In this document: piece by piece, positions 1 through 7,135 of the stretch
How the letters are laid out: the number at the start of each line of letters is the position of its first letter
Position numbering within the stretch: the stretch's first letter is position 1
From: Promethearchaeota archaeon
GTDB taxonomy: Archaea; Asgardarchaeota; Lokiarchaeia; Sigyniarchaeales; SOKP01
DNA length: 20,844 nucleotides
Assembly (NCBI GenBank): GCA_030615145.1
Contig: JAUWZT010000026.1
Coordinates: 1 to 20,844, forward strand
Direction: 5' to 3'
The notes under the pieces: generated by a model
Database searches by the model: none
The model's input: only the letters and a program-made list of their open reading frames with translations
Told to the model about the DNA's origin: nothing
Made by a program: the position numbers and the translations under genes

Positions 1-576
1 AACCTTCTTGGCGTTCTTAATATAATCCAAAATGTTATTCACGGGTCTTGCTTTTTTAATGCCTTGAAATTGTACATCAATAACTTTTGGTTCACAATGG
101 TATTTAATGAAATATTCTTCAAAATGCATTTTTTTTGAATCCGTTGTAATAAATGTTTGTACGTCTTCATTACACATAGGTATAAGTTGAGATTTAATTC
201 CAAGTTTTTCACAAATTATCGAGGTTATTTCTGCCTTATTAAGCCCTTTTTTAAATAAATCAGTACGATAAATATGAGTTGCCAAATCTTTATCTCCAGC
301 GTTAAACCATTCAAAACCGTAATACTTTTTCAAAATGCTTAAACAATTAAAAGTTTCATCTTGAAAACCCCATCCCTTTTCTTTGTCCACTATATTGGCT
401 AAAGTATAAGTAATAATATCAATATCGGGGCACATTTTTAAACCGAATAATTCGATATCGTCTCCAGTATTAATAACAATCTTTAATAACGCGGGATCAA
501 TAACATTTGCTAGACCTTTAATGAATTTTGCAGCTCCAACGCCTCCAGCGAGTATTAAATAATATTTATCGTTCAT
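1..576 (-). CDS. cofD: CofD, 2-phospho-lactate (or phosphoenolpyruvate) transferase of F420 synthesis, 3' end beyond the window
   Basis: Translating the minus strand from the ATG at 576 gives 192 open codons with no stop before the window edge, so the C-terminus is missing (CofD proteins are usually about 300 residues). The N-terminus has the glycine-rich nucleotide-binding motif LAGGVGAAKF (residues 9-18) followed by INTGDD (35-40) and a conserved region around FGLKMCPDID, all typical of the CofD/FbiA family. The family joins a guanylyl-activated three-carbon acid to the deazaflavin Fo, giving F420-0 or dehydro-F420-0. The start lies 22 nt after the stop of the CofE fusion gene, so the two are probably co-transcribed. 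No clear Shine-Dalgarno sequence precedes it. Which three-carbon substrate is used cannot be read from this part of the protein. Confidence 0.92.
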   Translation of the reverse strand, partial: MNDKYYLILAGGVGAAKFIKGLANVIDPALLKIVINTGDDIELFGLKMCPDIDIITYTLANIVDKEKGWGFQDETFNCLSILKKYYGFEWFNAGDKDLATHIYRTDLFKKGLNKAEITSIICEKLGIKSQLIPMCNEDVQTFITTDSKKMHFEEYFIKYHCEPKVIDVQFQGIKKARPVNNILDYIKNAKKV

Positions 577-598
577 TTTTATTCACATGATTAGTTTT

Positions 599-2002
599 TT
601 ATACTTTGAAAATTATATCTTTCAATTCTTTACGTTTGGGTATTTGTTGCGTCTTTAACGATTGCCCTACAGTAAAAAATGCCATAGGAATAAAAGAAGC
701 TGGTAGATTCAATGTGCTTTTAATAATTTCCTTAACAAATAAAGGAGCACAATACCAACACGCTGCTAATTCTCTTATTTCAAAAGCGAGAAGCAAATAT
801 GTTGCTGACGCGCTTATGCTTTGCACTCCCATAACATATTCGTTTATTTCTCTTTCTTGATCAGAATATTTCTCTAAATCTTGTGTGTCTAAACACAGAA
901 GGATTAAATAAGGAGATCTTAAAAATTGATTTTTTGTTTTTTCGATTTTTTTTTTAATAAAATTTTTCGATTTACCATCTTTTAACAAATCTTCTCCGAG
1001 TTTAAAATTTATATTTTTTATTAAAGTTTCACGCAATTTTCCTTGTTTCATTATAATATAGCGCCAGAATTGACCATTATGCGCGCTTGGTGCCCATCGC
1101 GCCATTTCAATGCACTCCTTTATCACACTCTCCTCTATTTTTTTATTATTAAACTCTAATTTATAACTTCTTCGTGATTTTAATAGTGTTTCAAAATTCT
1201 CTCGATATTTTGCGTTTCTAAACAAATCTAGCTCTCTTTTTCTTAAGATTTGTTTTATTGAAATATTTTCAGTTATGTTAAAATCGTACCCTCTTATAAC
1301 TACAACTGGCTGTCCTTCGTCAGCCTCTCCCATAATTAATTGAGCTGCAGATGCTAAATTGTCAATTTGACCCACAATAGTACTCTGTAACTCTTTTCCA
1401 TATAAATCTTTACTCCCTCTTTTATCCAAAATTGGATTTATGCCAGAAGCTCCTAAAGCTACGCCCACTGATCCTATCCTGAATGATCTCCCAAATGAAT
1501 CAGAAATTAATACAGCAATTTTTTTTCCAGTTAATCTTTGGAGTGAAATTCTAATTTTTTTTGCTTCTTTATCTGAATCTAAGGGTAACAAAGTAATTTC
1601 ATCCTTACCTTCAACATTCGATTTGTCAATACCCGCATTAGCACATACAAAACCATGGTGAGTCTCAACAATCATTACGTGTTCAGCTTTTATTACTTCC
1701 GTAGATTCGTCTAATATAGCTTGTATTAATTCAGGGCTTTTTTCTGGTAAAGAATTTCTCTTTACCAAGGGTGTTATTTTTTTGTAGATTTCAATAGCAT
1801 TTTGACTTGGTTTAATTTGATTTAAATTCTGTATCCTTCCAAGACTTTTTGAAATTATAGTTTGGGCAATAACTAAAATATCTCCATTTTCTAACGCCAA
1901 ATTATTTAATTTTAAAGCATTAAAAATAATTAGGGGAATATCATCGCCAGCTTTTATTAGAGGGATTTCCTTAATCGCGATTAAGTCAATTTTTTCTTTC
2001 AT
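599..2002 (-). CDS. cofE: CofE-nitroreductase fusion (FbiB-like): F420 gamma-glutamyl ligase plus FMN-dependent dehydro-F420 reductase
   Basis: The 467-residue protein has two domains. Residues 1 to about 245 match the F420-0:gamma-glutamyl ligase CofE, with GDILVIAQTIISKSLGR (40-56) and a conserved ISDSFGR stretch (166-172). Residues from about 265 to the end look like an FMN-dependent nitroreductase, with LLKSRRSY (273-280) and ARWAPSAHNGQ (301-311). Mycobacterial FbiB has this order and about this length; there the ligase adds glutamates and the nitroreductase domain reduces dehydro-F420-0 made from phosphoenolpyruvate. Methanogen CofE is a single domain. The fusion therefore suggests the dehydro-F420 route here, which is an inference. 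The gene starts 27 nt after the upstream radical SAM gene and is followed at 22 nt by cofD. Translation is continuous across the domain junction, so the fusion is not an artefact of frame. Confidence 0.93.
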   Translation of the reverse strand: MKEKIDLIAIKEIPLIKAGDDIPLIIFNALKLNNLALENGDILVIAQTIISKSLGRIQNLNQIKPSQNAIEIYKKITPLVKRNSLPEKSPELIQAILDESTEVIKAEHVMIVETHHGFVCANAGIDKSNVEGKDEITLLPLDSDKEAKKIRISLQRLTGKKIAVLISDSFGRSFRIGSVGVALGASGINPILDKRGSKDLYGKELQSTIVGQIDNLASAAQLIMGEADEGQPVVVIRGYDFNITENISIKQILRKRELDLFRNAKYRENFETLLKSRRSYKLEFNNKKIEESVIKECIEMARWAPSAHNGQFWRYIIMKQGKLRETLIKNINFKLGEDLLKDGKSKNFIKKKIEKTKNQFLRSPYLILLCLDTQDLEKYSDQEREINEYVMGVQSISASATYLLLAFEIRELAACWYCAPLFVKEIIKSTLNLPASFIPMAFFTVGQSLKTQQIPKRKELKDIIFKV

Positions 2003-2029
2003 TTTCTTAAATATTCTTTATTTATCGAA

Positions 2030-3082
2030 TTAGATTTGATAACTCTTTAAATCAGAAGCTTTACTTCTGGCAAATTTCTCAAATTCTTTTGGAATTGCAC
2101 AACACGCAGATAGAAATTTAAAGTTCACATCAGGATCTTCTACTTTTATCCATTTTAAAGTTTTTTTTGAAGGAATTTCGATCCTCGTAATACCTGCTCG
2201 AATTGCGCATTTTTCTATTTCTACTTTTACAGCCCCCCTTGGTCTCATGCATCCTAAGGAAGTTTCTGATCTTGGATAAATAAATCTAATTATTGAAATA
2301 ACCTTTGCTATATCAAGAGGTTTTGGTCTATTGAATTTTGTTTTAGAATTCTTAGGGGGAATTAAAGCAATTAATACTATTAAAGAGGGATCAAATCCTG
2401 ATTCTTTTATAAATTTTATTGATTCTAATTCTTTATGGAGTTTTCCGTAATGTAAACCAATACAGATGTGAGGAACTACATTCAATTTATATTTTTGCAG
2501 AATTTCGATTGCCCTTTTATAATCCTCCAAATCTTTGTCTAAATGATAAACCTCTTTTATAATTTCCTCGTCCATGTTTATGTCAAAAGATACGATATCT
2601 ACACCTACCTCGGCTAATTTCCTAGCCGTTTCTTCGCTGAGTAAACCCGTGTGCACATTTATTATTAAGCTCGTTTTCTTCTTTATTTTTTTAATAGTGT
2701 CTAAAAAATTATATAAAGGAACTGAACCATCGGGTTGACATCCTCCTGAAATTAAAACTCCAACGCCATCGTTACTATATAAATCCATTAAAAAAGCTTC
2801 TAAGTCGTTGTTATTTAAAATTGATATCATTCCATCAAGGTATTCTTTATTACAGTGTTCACAGTGTAACGAACATTCGGTTCCAGTAATACTTATTGCC
2901 GGAAACCTTTTATTGGGCATATAAATCTTTAATTCATTGCCAAAATTTTGCTTTTTCAAATTATAAGCAAGTTTAAAAAAAGGTTCTAAATCTTTTGATT
3001 CAAGATTTATCAACTCTTCATAATCAAACCAAGTCTGGGTACCAGTTTTAAATTTCTCTAATAATACTCTAATTTCATTCAT
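2030..3082 (-). CDS. Radical SAM protein, COG1856-like; candidate second subunit of the archaeal two-protein lipoyl synthase (LipS)
   Basis: The 350-residue protein carries the radical SAM cluster motif C-x3-C-x2-C at Cys70, Cys74 and Cys77 (CSLHCEHC), then a GGC segment in the SAM-binding barrel. Further cysteines sit in the C-terminal third (278, 292, 327, 328) and could hold an auxiliary iron-sulfur cluster, which sulfur-inserting radical SAM enzymes need. It resembles the uncharacterised biotin-synthase homologues of COG1856. Thermococcus kodakarensis makes lipoate with two radical SAM proteins unrelated to classical LipA; pairing of this gene with a second radical SAM gene around a lipoate ligase supports that role. 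Its ATG overlaps the ligase stop by 8 nt, implying translational coupling. I cannot say from the sequence whether it corresponds to LipS1 or LipS2. Confidence 0.75.
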   Translation of the reverse strand: MNEIRVLLEKFKTGTQTWFDYEELINLESKDLEPFFKLAYNLKKQNFGNELKIYMPNKRFPAISITGTECSLHCEHCNKEYLDGMISILNNNDLEAFLMDLYSNDGVGVLISGGCQPDGSVPLYNFLDTIKKIKKKTSLIINVHTGLLSEETARKLAEVGVDIVSFDINMDEEIIKEVYHLDKDLEDYKRAIEILQKYKLNVVPHICIGLHYGKLHKELESIKFIKESGFDPSLIVLIALIPPKNSKTKFNRPKPLDIAKVISIIRFIYPRSETSLGCMRPRGAVKVEIEKCAIRAGITRIEIPSKKTLKWIKVEDPDVNFKFLSACCAIPKEFEKFARSKASDLKSYQI

Positions 3083-3866
3083 ATTTCTTTAACCATTCAA
3101 TGTTCGAATATTTCTGAAGAACTAGTTCTTCTGCTAATTCCAATTCATAATCTGTATAAGATCCTTCTTTTAATTTTATCCCTAATGTGGTTTCAAAACC
3201 ATCTTTTAGAGATAATAGAAAATTTTCTTCATTATAATAATTTAATTGTTCCTTTATCCCAATACATTTAGCAAAAACAGAATTTACCATTTTCGATTTG
3301 CCTACGTTATGAGGTGCTTTTAGAACTGAATACATAAGTTCTGGATCGAGTTCTAACAAAATTGTTCCATGTTGGAGGAGATAACTTCTTTTTCTGACTT
3401 GCGCATTTCCAGAAAACTTTTTTCCGTCTAAAAAAATTGCGGGACAATGTATAACTCCCTTTTCTGGTTGTAATCCATACTTTGCTAAACCCGCAATTAT
3501 TCCTGCCTCTATTATTTCAAACTGCTCAATCACTTTCTTGGCATTAAGCCTTTCTAGAAATTTTATAGGACACACAATAGAATATGTAATTTCGCGAGTA
3601 TTGTCGTGAAACACCGCTCCTCCCCCTGTAATTCTCCGCACGATATTAAAACCCCTTTCAATAGCTACATTCGTATTAACTTCGTTTGAAAGACTTTGAT
3701 TTCTACCTATTGATACTGTTGATGGTTTCCACTTAAAAAACCTTAAGGTGTTAGGAGATTCTTTTTCAATAACAGCATTTAGAATAGCCTCATCTAATGC
3801 CATATTCCAATATCCATTTCTAACTTCTATAGGAATAAATCTCCATTCTTTCAAACTTTTTGCCAT
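3075..3866 (-). CDS. lplA: Lipoate-protein ligase A family, small archaeal form (sLpl)
   Basis: This 263-residue protein of the biotin/lipoate ligase fold should attach octanoate or lipoate to a lysine of carrier proteins such as GcvH or E2 subunits. It has the signature RRITGGGAVFHD (77-88), which forms the substrate and ATP pocket, and DGKKFSGNAQ (147-156) with the catalytic lysine. It is shorter than bacterial LplA (about 340 residues), as expected for the small archaeal ligases that work with a separate domain or alone. It sits between two radical SAM genes, 5 nt after the first and overlapping the second by 8 nt, so the three are almost certainly one transcript. No lipoyl carrier gene lies in the window. 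It could instead act as an octanoyltransferase; the ligase reading is favoured by the motif spacing. Confidence 0.9.
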   Translation of the reverse strand: MAKSLKEWRFIPIEVRNGYWNMALDEAILNAVIEKESPNTLRFFKWKPSTVSIGRNQSLSNEVNTNVAIERGFNIVRRITGGGAVFHDNTREITYSIVCPIKFLERLNAKKVIEQFEIIEAGIIAGLAKYGLQPEKGVIHCPAIFLDGKKFSGNAQVRKRSYLLQHGTILLELDPELMYSVLKAPHNVGKSKMVNSVFAKCIGIKEQLNYYNEENFLLSLKDGFETTLGIKLKEGSYTDYELELAEELVLQKYSNIEWLKKYE

Positions 3867-3871
3867 TGTCT

Positions 3872-4873
3872 TTAATGAACGAGCTTAATTAAGGATTGAA
3901 AAATATTATCTTTTTCATTTGTTATGAGTTTTCTCGGGTAATTATAAATTGGACCAGAAGGTTTTGATGTATAATATGGACGATTGCAACCTGGACATCC
4001 CGATGTTAGAAATGCGCTGGTCTCATCAATAATGTTCCATAAATCTCTTTGATTTAAATTGAATTTGATTATATCGTCGTTAGCATTAAAAGTAAAATCT
4101 TTAAGGTTTTTAAGCCCATTTATAAGAAGATATCTTCCAAGCTGTATTTTTCTAAAATTAAAAACATCAGGTTGCCTGAGGTTTTCAAGACTTGTCCCTT
4201 TAATTGGTGTAAATGCAAATAAACTTACTCTGATTCTTAGTGTATTTAGTTTGTTAATCGTTGTTAAAATTTCTTTCTGAGTTTCGCCTAAACCAACGAT
4301 TAAATGTGTAGTAACAAATCCTTCTGAAAAAATTTCTAATGCCGCTTTAAGATTTTGAAAATGATTATCCCAATCATAAGGGCTATTAACCTTTTTACCT
4401 TTTACCTCCTCAAAAATTTTAGGCGTCGCGGCATCTAGAGCTATACCCACCCTCTCTACACCAATAAGTTTTAATTCTTCTAATTTTTCTCTCGACATAG
4501 GTGGTATTGCGACAGATATTGGTGTATTGCTGTTCTTTTTAAGTTGAGTAATAATTTCCGACAAGTCTTGAAAATTTTGATGGTAATTTAGAGTTTGTAT
4601 GCAAACTCTTTTAAACCTTTTTGTAGGTGGTAAATAACTAATTTTTGTTAGAAATTCTTTAAAAGAAAAAACTGGCCAACTTACTCGAGAGAGCATCTCA
4701 ACTGAGCTTTCTGATTCCCTAGCTTGGGGACAAAAACCACAATTTGCAATACAATGCCCCTCTTTATAAGTCATGATATAACAAGTAGTTGGAATATCTT
4801 TAAATCTTTTACTTTGATATAATCCAAGCACTGAAGCGCTCCCAATTGAAACCCTAATTTTATCTATTGCCAT
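3872..4873 (-). CDS. Radical SAM protein, COG2516-like; candidate subunit of the archaeal two-protein lipoyl synthase (LipS)
   Basis: The 333-residue protein has a radical SAM C-x3-C-x2-C motif at Cys41, Cys45 and Cys48 (CIANCGFC) and a C-terminal motif SGCPGCNRPYYTSKPSGP with Cys293 and Cys296, which could contribute to an auxiliary cluster. It resembles the biotin-synthase-related COG2516 proteins of archaea. Classical LipA has a CxxxxxC auxiliary motif and a C-terminal RSSY-type serine ligand; neither is seen here. Together with the lipoate ligase and the second radical SAM gene downstream it fits the LipS system described in Thermococcus. It is the first gene of the minus-strand block. 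Its ATG is preceded by a TATA-like element around 4907-4914 (minus strand TTTATCAA), so the leader would be short. Function is inferred from context; the radical SAM assignment is certain. Confidence 0.76.
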   Translation of the reverse strand: MAIDKIRVSIGSASVLGLYQSKRFKDIPTTCYIMTYKEGHCIANCGFCPQARESESSVEMLSRVSWPVFSFKEFLTKISYLPPTKRFKRVCIQTLNYHQNFQDLSEIITQLKKNSNTPISVAIPPMSREKLEELKLIGVERVGIALDAATPKIFEEVKGKKVNSPYDWDNHFQNLKAALEIFSEGFVTTHLIVGLGETQKEILTTINKLNTLRIRVSLFAFTPIKGTSLENLRQPDVFNFRKIQLGRYLLINGLKNLKDFTFNANDDIIKFNLNQRDLWNIIDETSAFLTSGCPGCNRPYYTSKPSGPIYNYPRKLITNEKDNIFQSLIKLVH

Positions 4874-4901
4874 TATTAAAACGAAAATTTTAGTGAGGAA
4901 G

Positions 4902-4946
4902 ACCTTTTTGATAAAGAATATACCTTAATTCAAAAAAAATTTTTTG
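4902..4946 (-). promoter_or_regulatory. Likely promoter of the lipoyl synthase-ligase-F420 operon
   Basis: Read on the minus strand this block has a T-run, GAATTAAGG, GTATATTC and then TTTATCAAAAAGG about 35 nt before the ATG at 4873, an arrangement like an archaeal BRE/TATA. A diverged copy of the same block, including the start-codon region, occurs at 7002-7086. Confidence 0.5.
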
Positions 4947-5019
4947 TTTAAAATCTAAAGAATAAAAATTTCAATTTTTAATTAAAATAATCTATTAAAT
5001 TTCATTTAAAGTAGATGAA

Positions 5020-5042
5020 TTACAGTTTGCTGTAAACTGTAA
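5020..5042. promoter_or_regulatory. Perfect 9-bp inverted repeat, candidate operator
   Basis: The arms TTACAGTTT and AAACTGTAA are exact reverse complements separated by GCTGT. The right half also contains the tandem heptamer TGTAAAC twice (5031-5044). The palindrome lies between two divergent starts (4873 minus, about 5075 or 5153 plus), just downstream of a TATA-like TTTAAAG near 5006. That position suits a repressor overlapping the start of the plus-strand transcript. There is no U-run after it, so it is not a simple terminator. Confidence 0.5.
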
Positions 5043-5074
5043 ACTTAAAGATAAAAGAAGCGGGTAATTATGCT

Positions 5075-5341
5075 TTGAACCAATTACTAATAGAACCTAA
5101 TTACAGGAATTTCGTTAAAACTTCATGCCAGTTTGTAGAAGACATACAAATTATGGAGATTTTAAATTTAGATAAAACTAAGGATTTATTAGAGGATTTA
5201 ACAAAATTAGATGTTATAGGAGCGAGCATAAATCAATTAGGACGCTCTGTTTATGCGTTCTGTAAAAAAAGAAAAGAAAAGAAAAGGAAGCGTTTGAAAT
5301 CTAAAACACATATAAGCCTGAAATCAAAACATTTAGAATAA
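5075..5341 (+). CDS. Small lysine-rich hypothetical protein
   Basis: An 88-codon frame beginning at TTG 5075; an in-frame ATG at 5153 would give 62 residues and is an equally good start. Neither start has a clear Shine-Dalgarno motif. The middle (LEDLTKLDVIGASINQLGRSVYAF) looks amphipathic helical and the C-terminal 25 residues are very basic, with the cluster KKRKEKKRKR, which could bind nucleic acid or anionic lipid. I do not recognise the family. It stands alone between the lipoate operon and the DUF885 gene, behind a perfect palindrome at 5020-5042. The frame is open and has a plausible promoter, but in DNA this AT-rich a short ORF may be chance, so the call is tentative. Confidence 0.35.
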   Translation: MNQLLIEPNYRNFVKTSCQFVEDIQIMEILNLDKTKDLLEDLTKLDVIGASINQLGRSVYAFCKKRKEKKRKRLKSKTHISLKSKHLE

Positions 5342-5527
5342 ATAACGAACAGACGATAAAGTTTAGAGAAAAAAAAAAGATAAAAATATAACTTGTAAAT
5401 AAATTTTATTAAGGATATGTTTCCGATTGACCAGGCATTTATCTTCACTTCTTTTAATATTATTTAGAATCAATATATTAATTTAAAAAATTTATTTAAA
5501 GTCCTAAAAAAAGAAGGAAAAATTACT
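5342..5527. other. Intergenic stretch between convergent genes
   Basis: It is AT-rich and without a convincing frame. Read on the minus strand, the bases just after the DUF885 stop give T-rich runs (complement of the A-run at 5508-5514), a likely archaeal poly-U terminator for that gene. On the plus strand only a weak T-rich patch near 5445-5467 could end the small ORF. Confidence 0.4.
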
Positions 5528-6739
5528 CTATATTAAATCAGAAGGAAGAACTGGTTTTGTAAGAAGGTCAAAAAAATTATCCATTGAGGGAAATTCACTG
5601 TATTTATCTATGATTAGATTGCTCCCTATTGAGTACGAAAAAACAGTTGTAGCATGTACAGGATTATTTAAACGTTTTATTTGATTATCTATATTTTCTT
5701 TGCTGAAGATTTCAAAGCTGGTTGCATATCTAAATAATTGCTCTTTGCTCCATTCGTCAATTAGTGCGTGAAATGCAAAGTTATGCAAAAATAAATCTAT
5801 TTTTCTTTTTACACTGTATTGATTGGTTATAATATCTAAAGAATCTTCATCTAGTTTTTTTCGACAAAACTCTCTATAACTAATTTCTGCCTGATCACGA
5901 TAAGAAAAAAGCACATTAATGGCTAAACTTGCAATACCTTCACTAATTATTATTTTGGGTGAATTTAGGAGCAATATTGAGTGTTCGAACTGAGATAATT
6001 CATGAAAAAGGTATTGTTCCTTGGCGGCAAATTCCGTATGGTGCCCCGGATATCCCTCGTGAGCAGCAGCGGATAAAAGTGAACTCCAATACAAATCGTA
6101 ACTAGGGTTAACCTCAATTCTGGAAGTGTAATTTCCCAGGTACCAGTTGTAATATGACCATTTTACTTCATTTTCTTTTTTCTTGCTAATTAAATCTATT
6201 CTAATAGTTTCATTTTCAGGTAAGAAATTTGTAGACAATTCGTTAGTTCGATTTTTTACAGTTTTTAGCGCTTTTGTGAATAAATCAAAAACATCGGATT
6301 TAGCAACCTTACGCCGAATTCTTAATTCTTTCATTCGATCCCCTAGACTTCCAGATCCCTCGTATGCCTTGTTAAAATCTTCTTTTAAGTCGTATAACTT
6401 AGATTCATTAACGGGTTGTAAAGAAACGTCGTATAACCTTGAAATTTGATCCTTAACTGAAATTGTAGATCCTTTAAGAATTTCTATGGAGGTTTTCATT
6501 GCTACTAATAACTTTTCAATATATCGTATGCGTTCCTTATCGAAACCTTGAGCTCCCAATTGTTTTAATAAATCGTTAGAGTCATTTAACAATGTATTTG
6601 GAGCTGTTAGAGCTTCGTAATCTACAATATGCCGGAGTCTTTCTGGGCCGTAATAAAAATCGACATAACCTTTAATATGTTTGTTAATTCTGAGTGCCAG
6701 TAGTAAAAAATCTTCTCCAAACATGGATAATTTTGCCAT
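5528..6739 (-). CDS. DUF885-family protein, predicted zinc metallopeptidase
   Basis: The 403-residue protein contains HEGYPGHHTE, the hallmark of the DUF885 family, in which two histidines of an HExxH-like motif and a downstream glutamate are thought to bind zinc. A candidate third ligand region is IISEGIASLAINVLF, a few tens of residues later. Bacterial members are often about 550-600 residues and exported. This one is shorter and has no signal peptide or membrane segment, so it is probably cytoplasmic. It ends with TAG, unlike most genes here. Upstream on the same strand lies a truncated proC remnant ending 37 nt before its ATG. Peptidase activity is predicted from the family; its substrate cannot be inferred from the neighbours. 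Confidence 0.8.
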   Translation of the reverse strand: MAKLSMFGEDFLLLALRINKHIKGYVDFYYGPERLRHIVDYEALTAPNTLLNDSNDLLKQLGAQGFDKERIRYIEKLLVAMKTSIEILKGSTISVKDQISRLYDVSLQPVNESKLYDLKEDFNKAYEGSGSLGDRMKELRIRRKVAKSDVFDLFTKALKTVKNRTNELSTNFLPENETIRIDLISKKKENEVKWSYYNWYLGNYTSRIEVNPSYDLYWSSLLSAAAHEGYPGHHTEFAAKEQYLFHELSQFEHSILLLNSPKIIISEGIASLAINVLFSYRDQAEISYREFCRKKLDEDSLDIITNQYSVKRKIDLFLHNFAFHALIDEWSKEQLFRYATSFEIFSKENIDNQIKRLNNPVHATTVFSYSIGSNLIIDKYSEFPSMDNFFDLLTKPVLPSDLI

Positions 6740-6776
6740 TTCTAACAGATTACAATAATATCTTACATAAAAAGTT

Positions 6777-6992
6777 TTACAAAACTAATTTTTGATTATT
6801 ATTAATTTTTGCTGAATTTAACGATTTGGATTTTATTGTAGCAGCTTCTACTGCTCTAATTAATGTAGCTCTTAGTTTTGCAGATTCAAGTTCGTGTATG
6901 GCAGTTATCGTAGTCCCTCCAGGGGTAGCTACCATATCTTTCAGTGCTACGGGGTGTATATTCGTTTCTAACAGATATTTATTAACTTGAAA
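6777..6992 (-). pseudogene. proC: C-terminal remnant of pyrroline-5-carboxylate reductase (proC)
   Basis: A minus-strand frame open from 6992 to the TAA at 6777 encodes about 71 residues. Residues from YLLETNIHP through LKDMVATPGGTTITAIHELE and AKLRATLIRAVEAAT match the C-terminal dimerisation domain of ProC, which ends the proline pathway by reducing pyrroline-5-carboxylate. About 200 upstream codons, including the Rossmann NAD(P)H-binding domain, are absent. A TAA closes the frame 7 codons before the homology, and no suitable start precedes it. It is therefore a broken gene rather than a short functional one. Upstream it joins a segment that resembles the promoter and start of the gene at 4873. 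A 12-bp direct repeat TTTCTAACAGAT (6739-6750 and 6965-6976) flanks most of the remnant. Confidence 0.82.
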
Positions 6993-7001
6993 TTACAAGA
7001 T

Positions 7002-7086
7002 AATCTATTGTCATTATTAAACCAATATATTCTCTAAAGTTAACCTTTTTTATAAAAATATGACTCAATTCAAAAAAAATTTATTG
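7002..7086 (-). repeat. Diverged copy of the 4861-4946 promoter/start region
   Basis: By eye the segment aligns with 4861-4946 at roughly three quarters identity with a single one-base gap. Both contain ATCTATTG, CATTATTAAA, ACCTTTTT and AATTCAAAAAAAATTT at matching spacing. On the minus strand it has a good TATA box (TTTATAAA, 7049-7056) and an ATG at 7014 followed by ACA ATA GAT, close to the lipoyl synthase start ATG GCA ATA GAT. The reading frame then stops after 10 codons. It is either a vestigial gene start or an unrelated gene's promoter copied here. Confidence 0.6.
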
Positions 7087-7101
7087 AATAAATTATTCAA
7101 G

Positions 7102-7109
7102 TTTATATT
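7102..7109 (+). promoter_or_regulatory. TATA box of leucyl-tRNA synthetase
   Basis: TTTATATT is centred about 30 nt before the ATG at 7136. No Shine-Dalgarno motif lies between, so the mRNA is probably leaderless or nearly so. Confidence 0.55.
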
Positions 7110-7135
7110 TTTTATTGAAATTATTTTGATGTAAA

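Noticed and set aside
606..1661. Plus-strand frames opposite the CofE fusion gene
   Set aside because: They lie entirely antisense to a clearly coding gene and their translations show no domain or protein-like pattern.
5251..5448. Minus-strand 65-residue frame rich in phenylalanine and leucine
   Set aside because: It is the complement of the lysine-rich ORF and A-rich spacer; the composition reflects the base bias and no signal supports a start.
6739..6976. 12-bp direct repeats as target-site duplications of an insertion sequence
   Set aside because: The segment between them holds only proC sequence, has no terminal inverted repeats and no transposase; a deletion scar or chance is more likely.
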